Made by a program: the position numbers and the translations under genes. From positions 268,318 through 332,317 of the forward strand of contig NZ_RJUE01000001.1 in the NCBI RefSeq assembly GCF_024343735.1: 64,000 nucleotides of DNA, in the 5' to 3' direction. The notes below the pieces were generated by a model, which saw nothing but the letters and a program-made list of their open reading frames with translations, was not told the origin of the DNA and searched no databases. Of the stretch, positions 37,887-47,180 are shown in pieces; within the stretch, counting starts at the first letter, position 1; each line of letters starts with the position of its first letter. This stretch comes from Lacihabitans sp. CCS-44. GTDB taxonomy: Bacteria > Bacteroidota > Bacteroidia > Cytophagales > Spirosomataceae.

Positions 37887-39017
37887 ATGAGATTTCAAAA
37901 TTTCAAGAATTTGCTTTTTTTAATTTTTAATTTGAGCTTATTGAGTATGCAATCTTTGCTCGCTCAACAAAGACTTAGCTCGCTCAAAGAAGCCTTCAAA
38001 AGTGATTTTTTCATTGGCACGGCACTGGGAGCTGAGCATATTTTAGAGAAAAACACAAAGGCCAATGAACTTATAATTCGTGAGTTCAACGCAATTACTC
38101 CAGAAAACCACATGAAGTCTGTAAATATCCATCCTGAATGGAACAGATATGACTTCTTTTTGGCTGATAAATTCGTTGAGTTTGGTCAAAAAAACAAGAT
38201 GTATTTGGCAGGACACACTTTAGTTTGGCATTCTCAGTTGCCCAATTTTGTTCATAAAATAAAATCTGCAGATTCGTTGAAATTGTTCTTGACAGATCAT
38301 ATAAATACTGTGGCTGGCAGATATGCCGGTAAGTTGAACAGTTGGGATGTAGTAAACGAAGCCATTGAAGATGACGGCACTTTCCGTAAGTCTATTTTTT
38401 ATAATCTGTTGGGCGAAGATTTTATAAAAATGGCCTTTGATTTAGCAGCAAAGGCTGACCCAAAAGCCGAGTTGTATTACAATGATTATAACAATGAACA
38501 GCCTGCCAAACGCAAGGCTACCATCGAAATGATTAAAAAGCTTAAAGCTTCTGGTTCAAAAATAGATGGCGTGGGCATACAAGGGCATTGGAGTATCAAT
38601 AGTTTGAAATTAAAAGATATTGAAGATGCTATTGTAGAATATGCAGCTTTAGGATTGAGAGTATCCTTTACAGAATTGGACCTTACTGTTTTGCCCAATC
38701 CATGGGATTTGAAAGGTGCCGATGTCAATCAAAACTTTGAGAATAGCCCGAAAATGAACCCTTATCCAAAAGAATTACCCGATTCTGTTCAAACTACCTT
38801 GGCTCAGAAATATGAAGAGCTTTTTAAGATTTTCTTGAAACACCAAGATAAAATTGATAGAATTACTTTTTGGGGAGTGGCTGACAACCATTCTTGGTTA
38901 AACGGCTGGCCAGTAAGAGGTCGCACCAATTATCCATTGCTTTTTGACAGGAATTTTGAGCCAAAAAAAGCTTACACCTCTGTAATGAACCTGAAAAATA
39001 CCAAACCTAATCTATAA
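37887..39017 (+). CDS. Endo-1,4-beta-xylanase, GH10
   Basis: A 376-residue secreted glycoside hydrolase family 10 xylanase. A frame extends back to TTG at 37836, but MRFQNFKNLLFLIFNLSLL from ATG at 37887 gives the signal peptide, ending near LLAQQ. The catalytic acid/base is E158 in WDVVNEA and the nucleophile is E263 in FTELDL. Other family marks are GHTLVWHSQLP, ELYYNDYN and ITFWGVADNHSWLNGWP. It hydrolyses internal beta-1,4 bonds of xylan with retention. There is no carbohydrate-binding module or T9SS tail, so it is probably periplasmic or a soluble export. The symporter gene starts 4 bp later, indicating an operon. Confidence 0.95.
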   Translation: MRFQNFKNLLFLIFNLSLLSMQSLLAQQRLSSLKEAFKSDFFIGTALGAEHILEKNTKANELIIREFNAITPENHMKSVNIHPEWNRYDFFLADKFVEFGQKNKMYLAGHTLVWHSQLPNFVHKIKSADSLKLFLTDHINTVAGRYAGKLNSWDVVNEAIEDDGTFRKSIFYNLLGEDFIKMAFDLAAKADPKAELYYNDYNNEQPAKRKATIEMIKKLKASGSKIDGVGIQGHWSINSLKLKDIEDAIVEYAALGLRVSFTELDLTVLPNPWDLKGADVNQNFENSPKMNPYPKELPDSVQTTLAQKYEELFKIFLKHQDKIDRITFWGVADNHSWLNGWPVRGRTNYPLLFDRNFEPKKAYTSVMNLKNTKPNL

Positions 39018-39021
39018 AATT

Positions 39022-40437
39022 ATGACACAAGAATCTCAAAAACTCTCGGTATTAGAGAAAGTTGGCTACAGCTTAGGCGACTTGGCAGCCAATTTAGTTT
39101 TCCAAACTTTAGTAACATACTTGGCCTATTTTTACACAGATATTTACGGATTGAAAACCGAAGACGCCACCTTGGTGACACTTTTTGTGGGTCTTTTTGC
39201 AGCTTTTGTCTTTAATCCCGTCATGGGAGCTATTGCCGATAGAACCAGCACACGTTGGGGCAAATTCCGTCCTTGGATTTTATGGACTGCCGTTCCCTTG
39301 GGTGTAACAGCATTATTGGCTTTCAGCACACCAGATTTTGAGTACAGCGGGAAAGTAATTTACGCTGTAATCACCTACAGTTTATTGCTTTTGCTTTATG
39401 CAGCCAATAATTTACCCTATTCGGCATTGAGTGGAGTTATAACCGGCGATATGGCTGAACGAAACAGTATGTCGGCTTACAGATTTGTGGCAGTGATGTT
39501 TTCACAGTTTTTTGTGCAGGTTTTTATGTACAACCTTATCCTGAAAGCTGGCGATGGGGATAAAGCTGTCGGAATCGAAAAAGTAATGACCATTTTGGCC
39601 ATTGTGGGTACATTGATGCTTTTGGTAACTTTTTTCACCACCAAAGAACGAATTGTCCCAAAACCAGAGCAAAAGTCTTCGCTAAAAGAAGATTTGGGGG
39701 ATTTGTTCAAAAACATTCCTTGGATCATCATGTTGGTCACTACCACTTTGGTATTTGTTACTTTGGCCATGAAAGGCGGTTCTTATGTATATTATTTTGA
39801 AAATTATGTGGATAAAGTTCAATTGACTACATTTTTGGAGCCTATGAAAAGCTTCCTTCCCGCCTTCGAAAACGACATTTCGATGGGACTTGGCGTGTTT
39901 AATGGTGGCGGAATATTAATCGGTTTGATAGGGATAATGCTTTCAAAAAGGTTTGCCGACAAATACGGAAAAAGAAACGTCTTTGGAGCGTCCTTGTTTG
40001 TTTCTACTTTATTTATCATTTTCTTTTATTTCTTTCCTCCTCAGTCGGTCGGACTTATGTTTGGTTCACAAATTTTACACATGTTTTTCTACGGGATAAG
40101 CACACCCATACTTTGGACCATGATAGCCGATGTGGCGGATTACTCGGAATGGAAAAACAATCGAAGAGCTACCGCAATAATTTTCTCTGCCATGATGGTA
40201 GGCCTAAAAGGCGGCTTGAGCATTGGTAGTTCTTTATTAACCATGATTTTAGGTGTATTCAATTACCAACCAAACTTAGAAGTAGCTCAATCGGCGGAAA
40301 CCATTAACGGAATAAAACTGCTTGTGAGTATTTTCCCAGCTATTCCATTTTTGATTGCTTGTGGATTGTTGTTTTTCTATGAAATAAATAAGAAAATGGA
40401 GTTGAAGATAGAATCGGAATTGAAGGAAAGACGGTAA
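39022..40437 (+). CDS. GPH-family sugar:cation symporter
   Basis: A 471-residue, 12-helix inner-membrane transporter of the glycoside-pentoside-hexuronide family of the MFS. Typical features are EKVGYSLGDLAANLVFQ at the N-terminus, PVMGAIADRTSTRWGKFRPWILW after helix 2, and MIADVADYSEWKNNRRATAI in the second half. Homologues (XylP, XynB-like, MelB, UidB) import xylosides, melibiose or glucuronides with a cation. Its place between a xylanase and a GH43 gene suggests it imports xylo-oligosaccharides, possibly carrying glucuronate. It is translationally close to the xylanase (4 bp). Confidence 0.93.
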   Translation: MTQESQKLSVLEKVGYSLGDLAANLVFQTLVTYLAYFYTDIYGLKTEDATLVTLFVGLFAAFVFNPVMGAIADRTSTRWGKFRPWILWTAVPLGVTALLAFSTPDFEYSGKVIYAVITYSLLLLLYAANNLPYSALSGVITGDMAERNSMSAYRFVAVMFSQFFVQVFMYNLILKAGDGDKAVGIEKVMTILAIVGTLMLLVTFFTTKERIVPKPEQKSSLKEDLGDLFKNIPWIIMLVTTTLVFVTLAMKGGSYVYYFENYVDKVQLTTFLEPMKSFLPAFENDISMGLGVFNGGGILIGLIGIMLSKRFADKYGKRNVFGASLFVSTLFIIFFYFFPPQSVGLMFGSQILHMFFYGISTPILWTMIADVADYSEWKNNRRATAIIFSAMMVGLKGGLSIGSSLLTMILGVFNYQPNLEVAQSAETINGIKLLVSIFPAIPFLIACGLLFFYEINKKMELKIESELKERR

Positions 40438-40703
40438 TTGTAATTGGTATACTGGTTATTAGTTATTGGGAACTTTGGTTAAGGATATTGGCTCTTTTGT
40501 GAAAATAAATAATTTAGGAGCCATAAACCCTCCAACGACCTTGCGATTCTCATTTCAAGTTACATATTGCCTTGTTACCTATATTCCAACAACCAGTATA
40601 CAAATAACCAATTAACCAGTATCTAATTAACCAATACACCAGTAACCAATACACGAGTAACCAATTAACCAGTAACCAATTAACCAAAACACCAGTAACA
40701 AAA
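40438..40703. repeat. Degenerate 15-bp tandem repeat with an inverted partial copy
   Basis: From 40587 to 40699 a 15-bp unit close to AACCAATTAACCAGT recurs about seven times, sometimes lengthened to 23 bp by a partial AACCAATT. It ends 4 bp before the GH43 start codon. At 40441-40468 a section (TTGGTATACTGGTTATT, AGTTATTGG) is the inverse complement of the same motif. There is no gene in the interval. Confidence 0.8.
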
Positions 40704-41738
40704 ATGCCCGAAGATAGTATAGAACATATTGATTTTGAAAATTTGAACAAGCGAGCTATTTCGCAGCCATTGGTCAAAAATATTTATACCGCAGACCCGT
40801 CTGCTCATTTTTTCGATGGAAAGATATATATTTATCCATCACACGATGTTGATGCGGGCGAAGCTTTCGACGATTTGGGAAGCCATTTTGCAATGGAAGA
40901 CTACCATGTAATTTCTATGGATGCTATTGATAGTGAAGCCGTTGACAATGGTGTAGCTTTGCATGTAAATGATGTGCCATGGGCTGACAAGCAAATGTGG
41001 GCACCAGATGCCAACGAAAAAGATGGCAAATATTACCTATTCTTTCCTGCAAAAGGCTATGACGGAATTTTCAAAATAGGCGTAGCCGTTGGAAAATCTC
41101 CAGTTGGACCTTTTATAGCTCAACCAGAGCCCATCAAAGGCAGTTTTTCTATTGACCCAGCCGTTTTCAAAGACGATGATGGTTCATATTACATGTATTT
41201 TGGTGGCATTTGGGGTGGCCAATTGCAACGCTGGAGAGATGGGAAATTTAATGCGGCATCTCCTGAAAGTCCCGTAGCACATTTGCCCGCCGATAATGAA
41301 CCTGCTTTATGTCCGAAAGTTGCAAAAATGACCGACGATTTGTTAGAGTTTGCTCACGAAGCCAAAGACGTTTTGATTTTAGACGAAAACGGCCATCAAC
41401 TTCTTAACGGAGACAATGAGCGAAGGTTTTTTGAAGCGGCTTGGATGCACAAATACAACGGAAAGTATTATTTCTCCTATTCTACAGGAGATACGCATTT
41501 TATTTGTTATGCCATCGGAGATAATCCTTATGGCCCGTTTACCTATGCAGGAAGAATTCTTGAACCCGTAGTGGGTTGGACTTCGCACCATTCTATTTGT
41601 GAAGTTTCGGGCAAATGGTATTTGTTTTATCACGATTCTAGTCTTTCTGAAGGCGTAACCCATTTGAGAAGTGTAAAAGTGGCGGAGATAACTTATGATG
41701 CTGAAGGTAAGATAAATACTTTGGTGCCTTACAAATAA
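40704..41738 (+). CDS. Intracellular GH43-family glycosidase
   Basis: 344 residues with a five-bladed propeller pattern. TADPSAHFFDGKIYIYPSHD carries the catalytic-base Asp, FSIDPAVFKDDDGSYYMYFGG the second conserved Asp, and FEAAWMHKYNGKYYFSYS the general-acid Glu of family GH43. Closing motifs are GWTSHHSICEVSGKWYLFYHD. Family members are beta-xylosidases or alpha-L-arabinofuranosidases acting by inversion. There is no signal peptide, so the enzyme should be cytoplasmic and act on oligosaccharides imported by the GPH symporter just upstream. The exact specificity cannot be read from sequence. Confidence 0.9.
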   Translation: MPEDSIEHIDFENLNKRAISQPLVKNIYTADPSAHFFDGKIYIYPSHDVDAGEAFDDLGSHFAMEDYHVISMDAIDSEAVDNGVALHVNDVPWADKQMWAPDANEKDGKYYLFFPAKGYDGIFKIGVAVGKSPVGPFIAQPEPIKGSFSIDPAVFKDDDGSYYMYFGGIWGGQLQRWRDGKFNAASPESPVAHLPADNEPALCPKVAKMTDDLLEFAHEAKDVLILDENGHQLLNGDNERRFFEAAWMHKYNGKYYFSYSTGDTHFICYAIGDNPYGPFTYAGRILEPVVGWTSHHSICEVSGKWYLFYHDSSLSEGVTHLRSVKVAEITYDAEGKINTLVPYK

Positions 41739-41769
41739 TAAAATATTAAATTCTAACTCTACAGTTAAA

Positions 41770-41890
41770 TAAATACTATAATTAACCACATAGAAAACAT
41801 AGAGAAATTCCACATAGGCACATAGATAAAAACTATGTAACTAAGTGAAAAATATAGGTTTATTAGAGCTATGTGAACTATGTGTTTAAT
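41770..41890. repeat. CACATAG / CTATGTG repeats before second xylanase
   Basis: The gap between the GH43 stop and the xylanase start contains several CATAG or CACATAG units (41788-41826) followed by the inverse CTATGTG or CTATGTA (from 41833, and 41869-41884). They can pair into alternative hairpins. The last copies run into the xylanase leader. Confidence 0.65.
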
Positions 41891-41911
41891 AAAATCTTAA
41901 ATATTTCAAAT

Positions 41912-43045
41912 ATGAACTTTAAAGGCATTGTATTACTTGGGTTAATATTTAGCAATTCGGTTTTCGCCCAAACCACCCTCAAAGAAGCTTATAAAGATGC
42001 TTTCAAAATGGGCGTAGCTGTTAATGATCAGATAGTTTCTGGTAAAGATAAAGCTTCGCAAGACATTGTGGTGAAGCAGTTTAACACCATTACACTTGAA
42101 AACTCGATGAAAGCGGCTCTGATAAATCCGCAACCTGAGGTTTTTAATTATGGGCCAGGCGATGCTTTTATCGATTTTGGAAAGAAAAATAATATGTTCA
42201 TCATTGGGCATACTTTGGCTTGGCACAATCAAACACCAGATTGGTTTTTTCAAGATGAAAACGGAAAGCCCAAATCAAAGGAAGAAGTTGCTCAACGATT
42301 GCACGACCATATAAAAGCCATTGCTGGACATTATGCAGGGAAAGTAAATGCTTGGGATGTAGTAAATGAAGTAATTGACGATGACGGAAATTACCGCCAA
42401 ACAAAATGGGTAAAAGGCATCGGAAGTGGGGATGAATTTGTAAAATTGGCTTTTAAATATACGGCACAATATGCCCCAAATACCGAATTATACTATAACG
42501 ATTTCAATGCTTGGCGACCAACAAAACGGGACGGAATTGTGCGTATGGTAAAAATGCTTCAAGCGGCAGGAATCAAAATAGACGGTATCGGAATTCAAGG
42601 ACATTGGGGATTGAATTACCCAAAAATCGAATACATCGAACAAGCCATTGATGCTTATGCTGCCCTAGGAGTAAAAGTTATGATTACTGAACTCGATGTG
42701 GATGTACTCCCACTTACCAAGGAAGGTCAGATTATCGGACAAAGTATGTCAGAAAAGCAATTTCAAAACGAAGAATTTAAAACTTTCTTAGATCCTTATC
42801 AAAAAGGTCTTCCTGCTGATATTGAAAAAGCCTTGTCGGCTAGATATGCTGAATTTTTTGAGATTTTTTACAAAAGAAAAGACAAAATTGACCGAGTTAC
42901 ACTTTGGGGTGTACACGATGGCATGAATTGGAAAAACGATTATCCTGTGCCCAATCGTACCAATTACCCACTTCTTTGGGATAGAAACAAACAAGCCAAA
43001 CCCGCTTTAAATGCTGTTTTACAAGTACCTAAAAAGCTAAAATAA
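41912..43045 (+). CDS. Endo-1,4-beta-xylanase, GH10 (second copy)
   Basis: A 377-residue GH10 xylanase with signal peptide MNFKGIVLLGLIFSNSVFAQ from ATG at 41912; a GTG at 41873 gives a longer but implausible start inside the repeat. Acid/base E153 lies in WDVVNEV and nucleophile E260 in ITELDVDVLP. GHTLAWHNQTPDWFF, IDGIGIQGHWGLNYP and VTLWGVHDGMNWKNDYP are family marks. It is clearly paralogous to the gene at 37887 but well diverged, with an extra loop after the nucleophile (TKEGQIIGQSMSEKQFQNE), which suggests a different product range. It is followed 4 bp later by the two-domain esterase gene. Confidence 0.95.
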   Translation: MNFKGIVLLGLIFSNSVFAQTTLKEAYKDAFKMGVAVNDQIVSGKDKASQDIVVKQFNTITLENSMKAALINPQPEVFNYGPGDAFIDFGKKNNMFIIGHTLAWHNQTPDWFFQDENGKPKSKEEVAQRLHDHIKAIAGHYAGKVNAWDVVNEVIDDDGNYRQTKWVKGIGSGDEFVKLAFKYTAQYAPNTELYYNDFNAWRPTKRDGIVRMVKMLQAAGIKIDGIGIQGHWGLNYPKIEYIEQAIDAYAALGVKVMITELDVDVLPLTKEGQIIGQSMSEKQFQNEEFKTFLDPYQKGLPADIEKALSARYAEFFEIFYKRKDKIDRVTLWGVHDGMNWKNDYPVPNRTNYPLLWDRNKQAKPALNAVLQVPKKLK

Positions 43046-43049
43046 GCCC

Positions 43050-45716
43050 ATGAAATCTCGTTTTTTAATACTACTTGCTTTAAATATAATTGTTTTCTCA
43101 GAAGTAAAATCTCAAATCAGATTACCAAAACTGATTTCTGACAACATGGTTTTACAAAGAGATACGCCTATTAAAATTTGGGGTTGGGCAAGCCCGAAAG
43201 AGAAAATTAGTTTGATTCAGAGCAAGAAAACGTATAAAACCACCACCTTAGAATCTGGGAAGTGGGAATTGACTTTGCCTCCTCAACCTTCTGGAGCTGG
43301 TGTGGAAATTATTTTAAAAGGTAAAAACGAGATAAAAATTAACAATGTGGCCTTTGGAGATGTGTACTTTTGCTCGGGCCAGAGCAATATGGTTCACCAG
43401 ATGGAGTTGCATCATGTGCTTTATGCCAAAGATATTGCAGAGGCAAATAATGCTAACATTCGCCAGTTTTGGATACCCACAAGCACCAGTTTGAGTGAGC
43501 AGAAGGATGACTTCGCAAATGCGAGTTGGAAAATCTGTAATCCTGAAAATGTTCGTCAGTTTTCGGCGGTGGCGTATTTTTTTGCAAAAAATATTTATGA
43601 AAAACATCAAGTACCAATTGGCATTATCAATGCCAATGTGGGCGGAACACCGATTGAAGCTTGGACGAGTGAGGATGGTTTAAAAGACTTTTCGAAATTA
43701 ACAGAAACCATTCAAAAAAATAAAGATACGGCTTACGTAAATTCGTTTTCGAGGATAAAAATACCTCAGATGGTTTCAAAAGACAAAGGTGAATTGGAAT
43801 CTCCGAAATGGTATGAGTCTAATTATCAGCCAAAAGACTGGAAACCGATAACTGTTCCTGGTTTTTGGGAGGACCAAGGAATAAAGGATTTAGACGGGGT
43901 GGTTTGGTACAGAAAAGACATAAATCTGCCCGCTTCCATGTTAAATAAACCCTCAAAAGTATTTTTAGGCAGAATTGTGGATGCGGACGCCATTTATATC
44001 AATGAAAAAAAAATTGGTCAAACTGGCTATATGTATCCGCAGAGGCGGTATCCGATTCCGACCGATTTACTTAAGGCCGGCAAAAACACCATTGTAGTAA
44101 AAGTGACCAATAATGGCGGAAAAGGCGGCTTTGTGCCAGATAAACCTTATAGTTTGATTGCTGGAAACGACACTTTAGATTTGAGTGGAGCTTGGCAATA
44201 TAAAGTTGGTGAGGCTTTTTCACCTCCAACTGGATTTTTCCCAAATTTTTCTGGCCAAAATCAGCCGACCGCTTTGTTTAATGCCATGGCTGCTCCAGCT
44301 ACAAAATATACTATAAAAGGCTTCCTTTGGTATCAAGGCGAAAGCAATGCTGGCCGTCCTCAAGAATATGCCGATTTACAAAAAGCCCAAATCAGAGATT
44401 GGAGAAAACAATGGAATCAGGGCGAATTACCGTTTTTATTTGTACAACTGCCCAACTTTATGGATGCCAACTATTTGCCTTCGGAAAGTCAATGGGCAGC
44501 ACTTAGAGAAGCTCAGCTGAAAGCCTCAACTATGCCCAATACAGCCATGGCTGTAGGAATAGACCTTGGAGAATGGAACGACATTCACCCCGACAATAAA
44601 AAAGATGTGGGTGATAGATTGGCATTATTGGCAAGAAAACTCATTTATAAAGAAGAATTGGTTGCTTCAGGTCCTATTTTCAATTCGTCCAAAATCGAGG
44701 AAAACAAGATAATACTAAGTTTTGATCATATAGGAAGTGGCCTCATAAGCAAAGATGGTGATGCTTTACGAGAATTTGCGATTGCAGGTGCAGACAAAAA
44801 GTTCGTTTGGGCGGATGCCAAAATCGAAGGCAATCAGATAGTTGTTTCAAATCCAAAAATATCAAAACCATTGTATGTCAGATATGCTTGGGCAGATAAT
44901 CCTGATGTGAACTTTTACAATGCCGAAGGCTTACCAGCATCTCCATTCCGTACGGATGGCAATGATTTAGACCCAACAAAACCTTGGATGGGCAAAAAAA
45001 CTGCTGTGGTGCTAACTTATGACGACGCCTTAAATGTGCATTTGGACAATGTAATTCCTGCTTTAGATTCTTTGAGTTTGAAAGGAACATTTTACCTAAC
45101 TTCATCGTCAGATGCTTCTAGAAATCGTATAAATAACTGGAGAAAGGCGGCTACTAATGGTCACGAATTGGGCAACCACACGGTTTATCATCCATGCGAT
45201 GCGAGTGGACCTGGGATGGCTTGGGTGAAACCTGAGTATGATTTGAGTAAATATTCTATTGCTCAGATTCAGTCAGAAATCAAGATGTGTAATGCCTTTT
45301 TGAAAGCCATTGATGGTAAAACCAAACGCACTTTTGCATTCACTTGCGGTCATAAAAAAGTGGCCGAAGGCGAGTTTATTCAATCTCTTTCCGATGAATT
45401 TGTTGCTGCAAGGGCTGTAAGACACGAAATGCACAGTTTTGATGAGCAAAAACTGATGGACATTGACTGCTATAGCATGGAAAACAAAACCGGCGAAGAA
45501 ATGATAGCTCTAGTAAAACAAGCCCAAGAATCTGGCAAATTGTTGGTGTTTTTGTTTCATGGTGTAGGTGGCGAACATGGCCTGAATGTATCCAAAGAAG
45601 CTCATAGTCAGTTACTTCATTATCTCAAAGAAAATGAAAAAGACATTTACATCGATACAATGTTGAATGTAGCGGAGCATTTAATAGACATGAAAAAACC
45701 AACCAAAAAAAAATGA
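43050..45716 (+). CDS. Two-domain carbohydrate esterase: SASA-type acetylesterase fused to CE4 deacetylase
   Basis: 888 residues with a signal peptide ending near VKSQ. Residues 25-640 form a sialate O-acetylesterase-like (SGNH) unit: S112 in CSGQSNM, GTPIEAWTS, FLWYQGESNAGRPQEY and H513 in DIHPDNK; a beta-galactosidase-like jelly-roll (residues 240-385, GFWEDQGIKDLDGVVWYRKDI) is inserted. Residues 650-880 are a polysaccharide-deacetylase (NodB) domain with D658-D659 in TYDDA and the metal pair H710-TVY-H714. Both activities remove acetyl groups, so the protein probably de-acetylates xylan from two chemical contexts. Fusion of these two families in one chain is unusual. The gene overlaps the CE15 gene by 4 bp. 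Confidence 0.88.
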   Translation: MKSRFLILLALNIIVFSEVKSQIRLPKLISDNMVLQRDTPIKIWGWASPKEKISLIQSKKTYKTTTLESGKWELTLPPQPSGAGVEIILKGKNEIKINNVAFGDVYFCSGQSNMVHQMELHHVLYAKDIAEANNANIRQFWIPTSTSLSEQKDDFANASWKICNPENVRQFSAVAYFFAKNIYEKHQVPIGIINANVGGTPIEAWTSEDGLKDFSKLTETIQKNKDTAYVNSFSRIKIPQMVSKDKGELESPKWYESNYQPKDWKPITVPGFWEDQGIKDLDGVVWYRKDINLPASMLNKPSKVFLGRIVDADAIYINEKKIGQTGYMYPQRRYPIPTDLLKAGKNTIVVKVTNNGGKGGFVPDKPYSLIAGNDTLDLSGAWQYKVGEAFSPPTGFFPNFSGQNQPTALFNAMAAPATKYTIKGFLWYQGESNAGRPQEYADLQKAQIRDWRKQWNQGELPFLFVQLPNFMDANYLPSESQWAALREAQLKASTMPNTAMAVGIDLGEWNDIHPDNKKDVGDRLALLARKLIYKEELVASGPIFNSSKIEENKIILSFDHIGSGLISKDGDALREFAIAGADKKFVWADAKIEGNQIVVSNPKISKPLYVRYAWADNPDVNFYNAEGLPASPFRTDGNDLDPTKPWMGKKTAVVLTYDDALNVHLDNVIPALDSLSLKGTFYLTSSSDASRNRINNWRKAATNGHELGNHTVYHPCDASGPGMAWVKPEYDLSKYSIAQIQSEIKMCNAFLKAIDGKTKRTFAFTCGHKKVAEGEFIQSLSDEFVAARAVRHEMHSFDEQKLMDIDCYSMENKTGEEMIALVKQAQESGKLLVFLFHGVGGEHGLNVSKEAHSQLLHYLKENEKDIYIDTMLNVAEHLIDMKKPTKKK

Positions 45717-47077
45717 AAGCATTCAAGATTTTATTTATTTTACTCACTTTCGGGACTTCGGCTATCGCCCAATTTGGCCTTACCCCAGCCCAAAGAGATA
45801 GCATCAACAAGCTTACAGAGGCCGACTACAACAATATGTTGGGTCAGTTGTCTATTAACCGTTCTCAAGTCAGACGAGGGCCGTCTGGAAATCCGAAAGA
45901 TGCAAACGCTGCCAATAGTTCGGAGGAAAAAGTAAACAAATACACTTTGCCCGACCCTTTGGTGCTGAAAAACGGCAAAAAAGTGAAGTCAGTCAATGAA
46001 TGGAATCAATTACGCAGGCCAGAAATTGTGGCTGATTTTGAAAATGAAATTTATGGAAAACTTCCTGCGAACATACCCAACGTGAAGTGGCAAGTAATTT
46101 CTGTAAAAGACACAATGGTGGGCAATCAAGCCATAAAAGAAAAACTTTTAAAAGGGATTGTGGATAATTCCGACCATACAGCCATCAAAGTAGAAATAAA
46201 CTTACTCATAGCCACTCCAGCAAATAGTAAAGAGTCTGTTCCTGTAGTTTTAGAGTTTGGTTTTATTAAAAATCCATTTAGTCCAGGCCCTGTCAAAGCC
46301 ATCGGTTTGGGCTCGGCAGGAGAACCCACATGGCAAGAGCAAGTAATTACAAAAGGTTGGGGATACGCCATTATAGAGCCGTCAAGCATTCAGGCAGACA
46401 ACGGAGCTGGACTTACCAGAGGAATTATTGGATTAGTAAACAAAGGAAATAATCGAAAACCTAATGATTGGGGAGCATTAAGAGCATGGGCTTGGGGTGC
46501 CAGTAGAGCCATCGATTATTTCGAAACCGACAAAGACATTGATGCCAAGCGAGTAGCCATTGAGGGTCTTTCTCGTTATGGAAAAGCTGCGGTAGTGGCC
46601 ATGGCTTTTGAACCAAGAATATCGCTTGGATTCATTGGCTCATCTGGGGCGGGTGGCGTAAAAATACTCAGAAGAGTTTTTGGTGAACAAGTAGAAAATC
46701 TTGCTGGATCTGGCGAATATCATTGGTTTTCAGGCAGTTTTATAAAATATACCAGCCTATTTACTCCTGATGATTTGCCTGTAGATGCTCATCAATTGGT
46801 GGCTTTGTGTGCTCCTAGACCGATATTTATCAGTGCGGGCTCTCCGCAGGTAGAAGGCAACTGGATCGATGCCAAAGGCATGTTTATTGGTGCGGCTCAA
46901 GCAGGTTCTGTTTATCGTTTATTTGGTAAAACAGATTTGGGAACTACCGAATTTCCTCCATTGGGCACTCCACTTATAGATGGTGAAATAGCTTACCGAC
47001 AACATGCTGGTGGCCATAGCACCGGCCCCAATTGGAGTACTTGGATAGCCTGGGCAAGTAAATATTGGGGTAATTAA
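45713..47077 (+). CDS. CE15 glucuronoyl methylesterase
   Basis: A 454-residue secreted alpha/beta hydrolase, signal peptide ending at SAIAQ. Family CE15 features are RRPEIVADFENEIYGKLP in the N-terminal part, the nucleophile elbow EGLSRYGKAAVVA (S287, the GxSRxGK motif), the middle IGSSGAGGVKILRR, LCAPRPIFISAGSPQ, and the catalytic H435 in AGGHSTGPNW. These enzymes cleave the ester between 4-O-methylglucuronic acid of xylan and lignin alcohols. The ATG overlaps the stop of the preceding esterase, so the two are translationally coupled. Together they indicate lignin-bound acetylated glucuronoxylan as the substrate of the locus. Confidence 0.92.
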   Translation: MKAFKILFILLTFGTSAIAQFGLTPAQRDSINKLTEADYNNMLGQLSINRSQVRRGPSGNPKDANAANSSEEKVNKYTLPDPLVLKNGKKVKSVNEWNQLRRPEIVADFENEIYGKLPANIPNVKWQVISVKDTMVGNQAIKEKLLKGIVDNSDHTAIKVEINLLIATPANSKESVPVVLEFGFIKNPFSPGPVKAIGLGSAGEPTWQEQVITKGWGYAIIEPSSIQADNGAGLTRGIIGLVNKGNNRKPNDWGALRAWAWGASRAIDYFETDKDIDAKRVAIEGLSRYGKAAVVAMAFEPRISLGFIGSSGAGGVKILRRVFGEQVENLAGSGEYHWFSGSFIKYTSLFTPDDLPVDAHQLVALCAPRPIFISAGSPQVEGNWIDAKGMFIGAAQAGSVYRLFGKTDLGTTEFPPLGTPLIDGEIAYRQHAGGHSTGPNWSTWIAWASKYWGN

Positions 47078-47180
47078 AATTTGATTTTTAGAGTTTATTA
47101 GGTTTGCTTTTTTTATGGAAATAATCCTTTTAGTGGCGATAATACTTCGTTTTTTTGATAAAACGATTGTTCAGAATGAC

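Noticed and set aside
40550..40777. Minus-strand frame rich in WLLVNWLLVYW
   Set aside because: It is the translation of the 15-bp tandem repeat and resembles a membrane helix only by composition.
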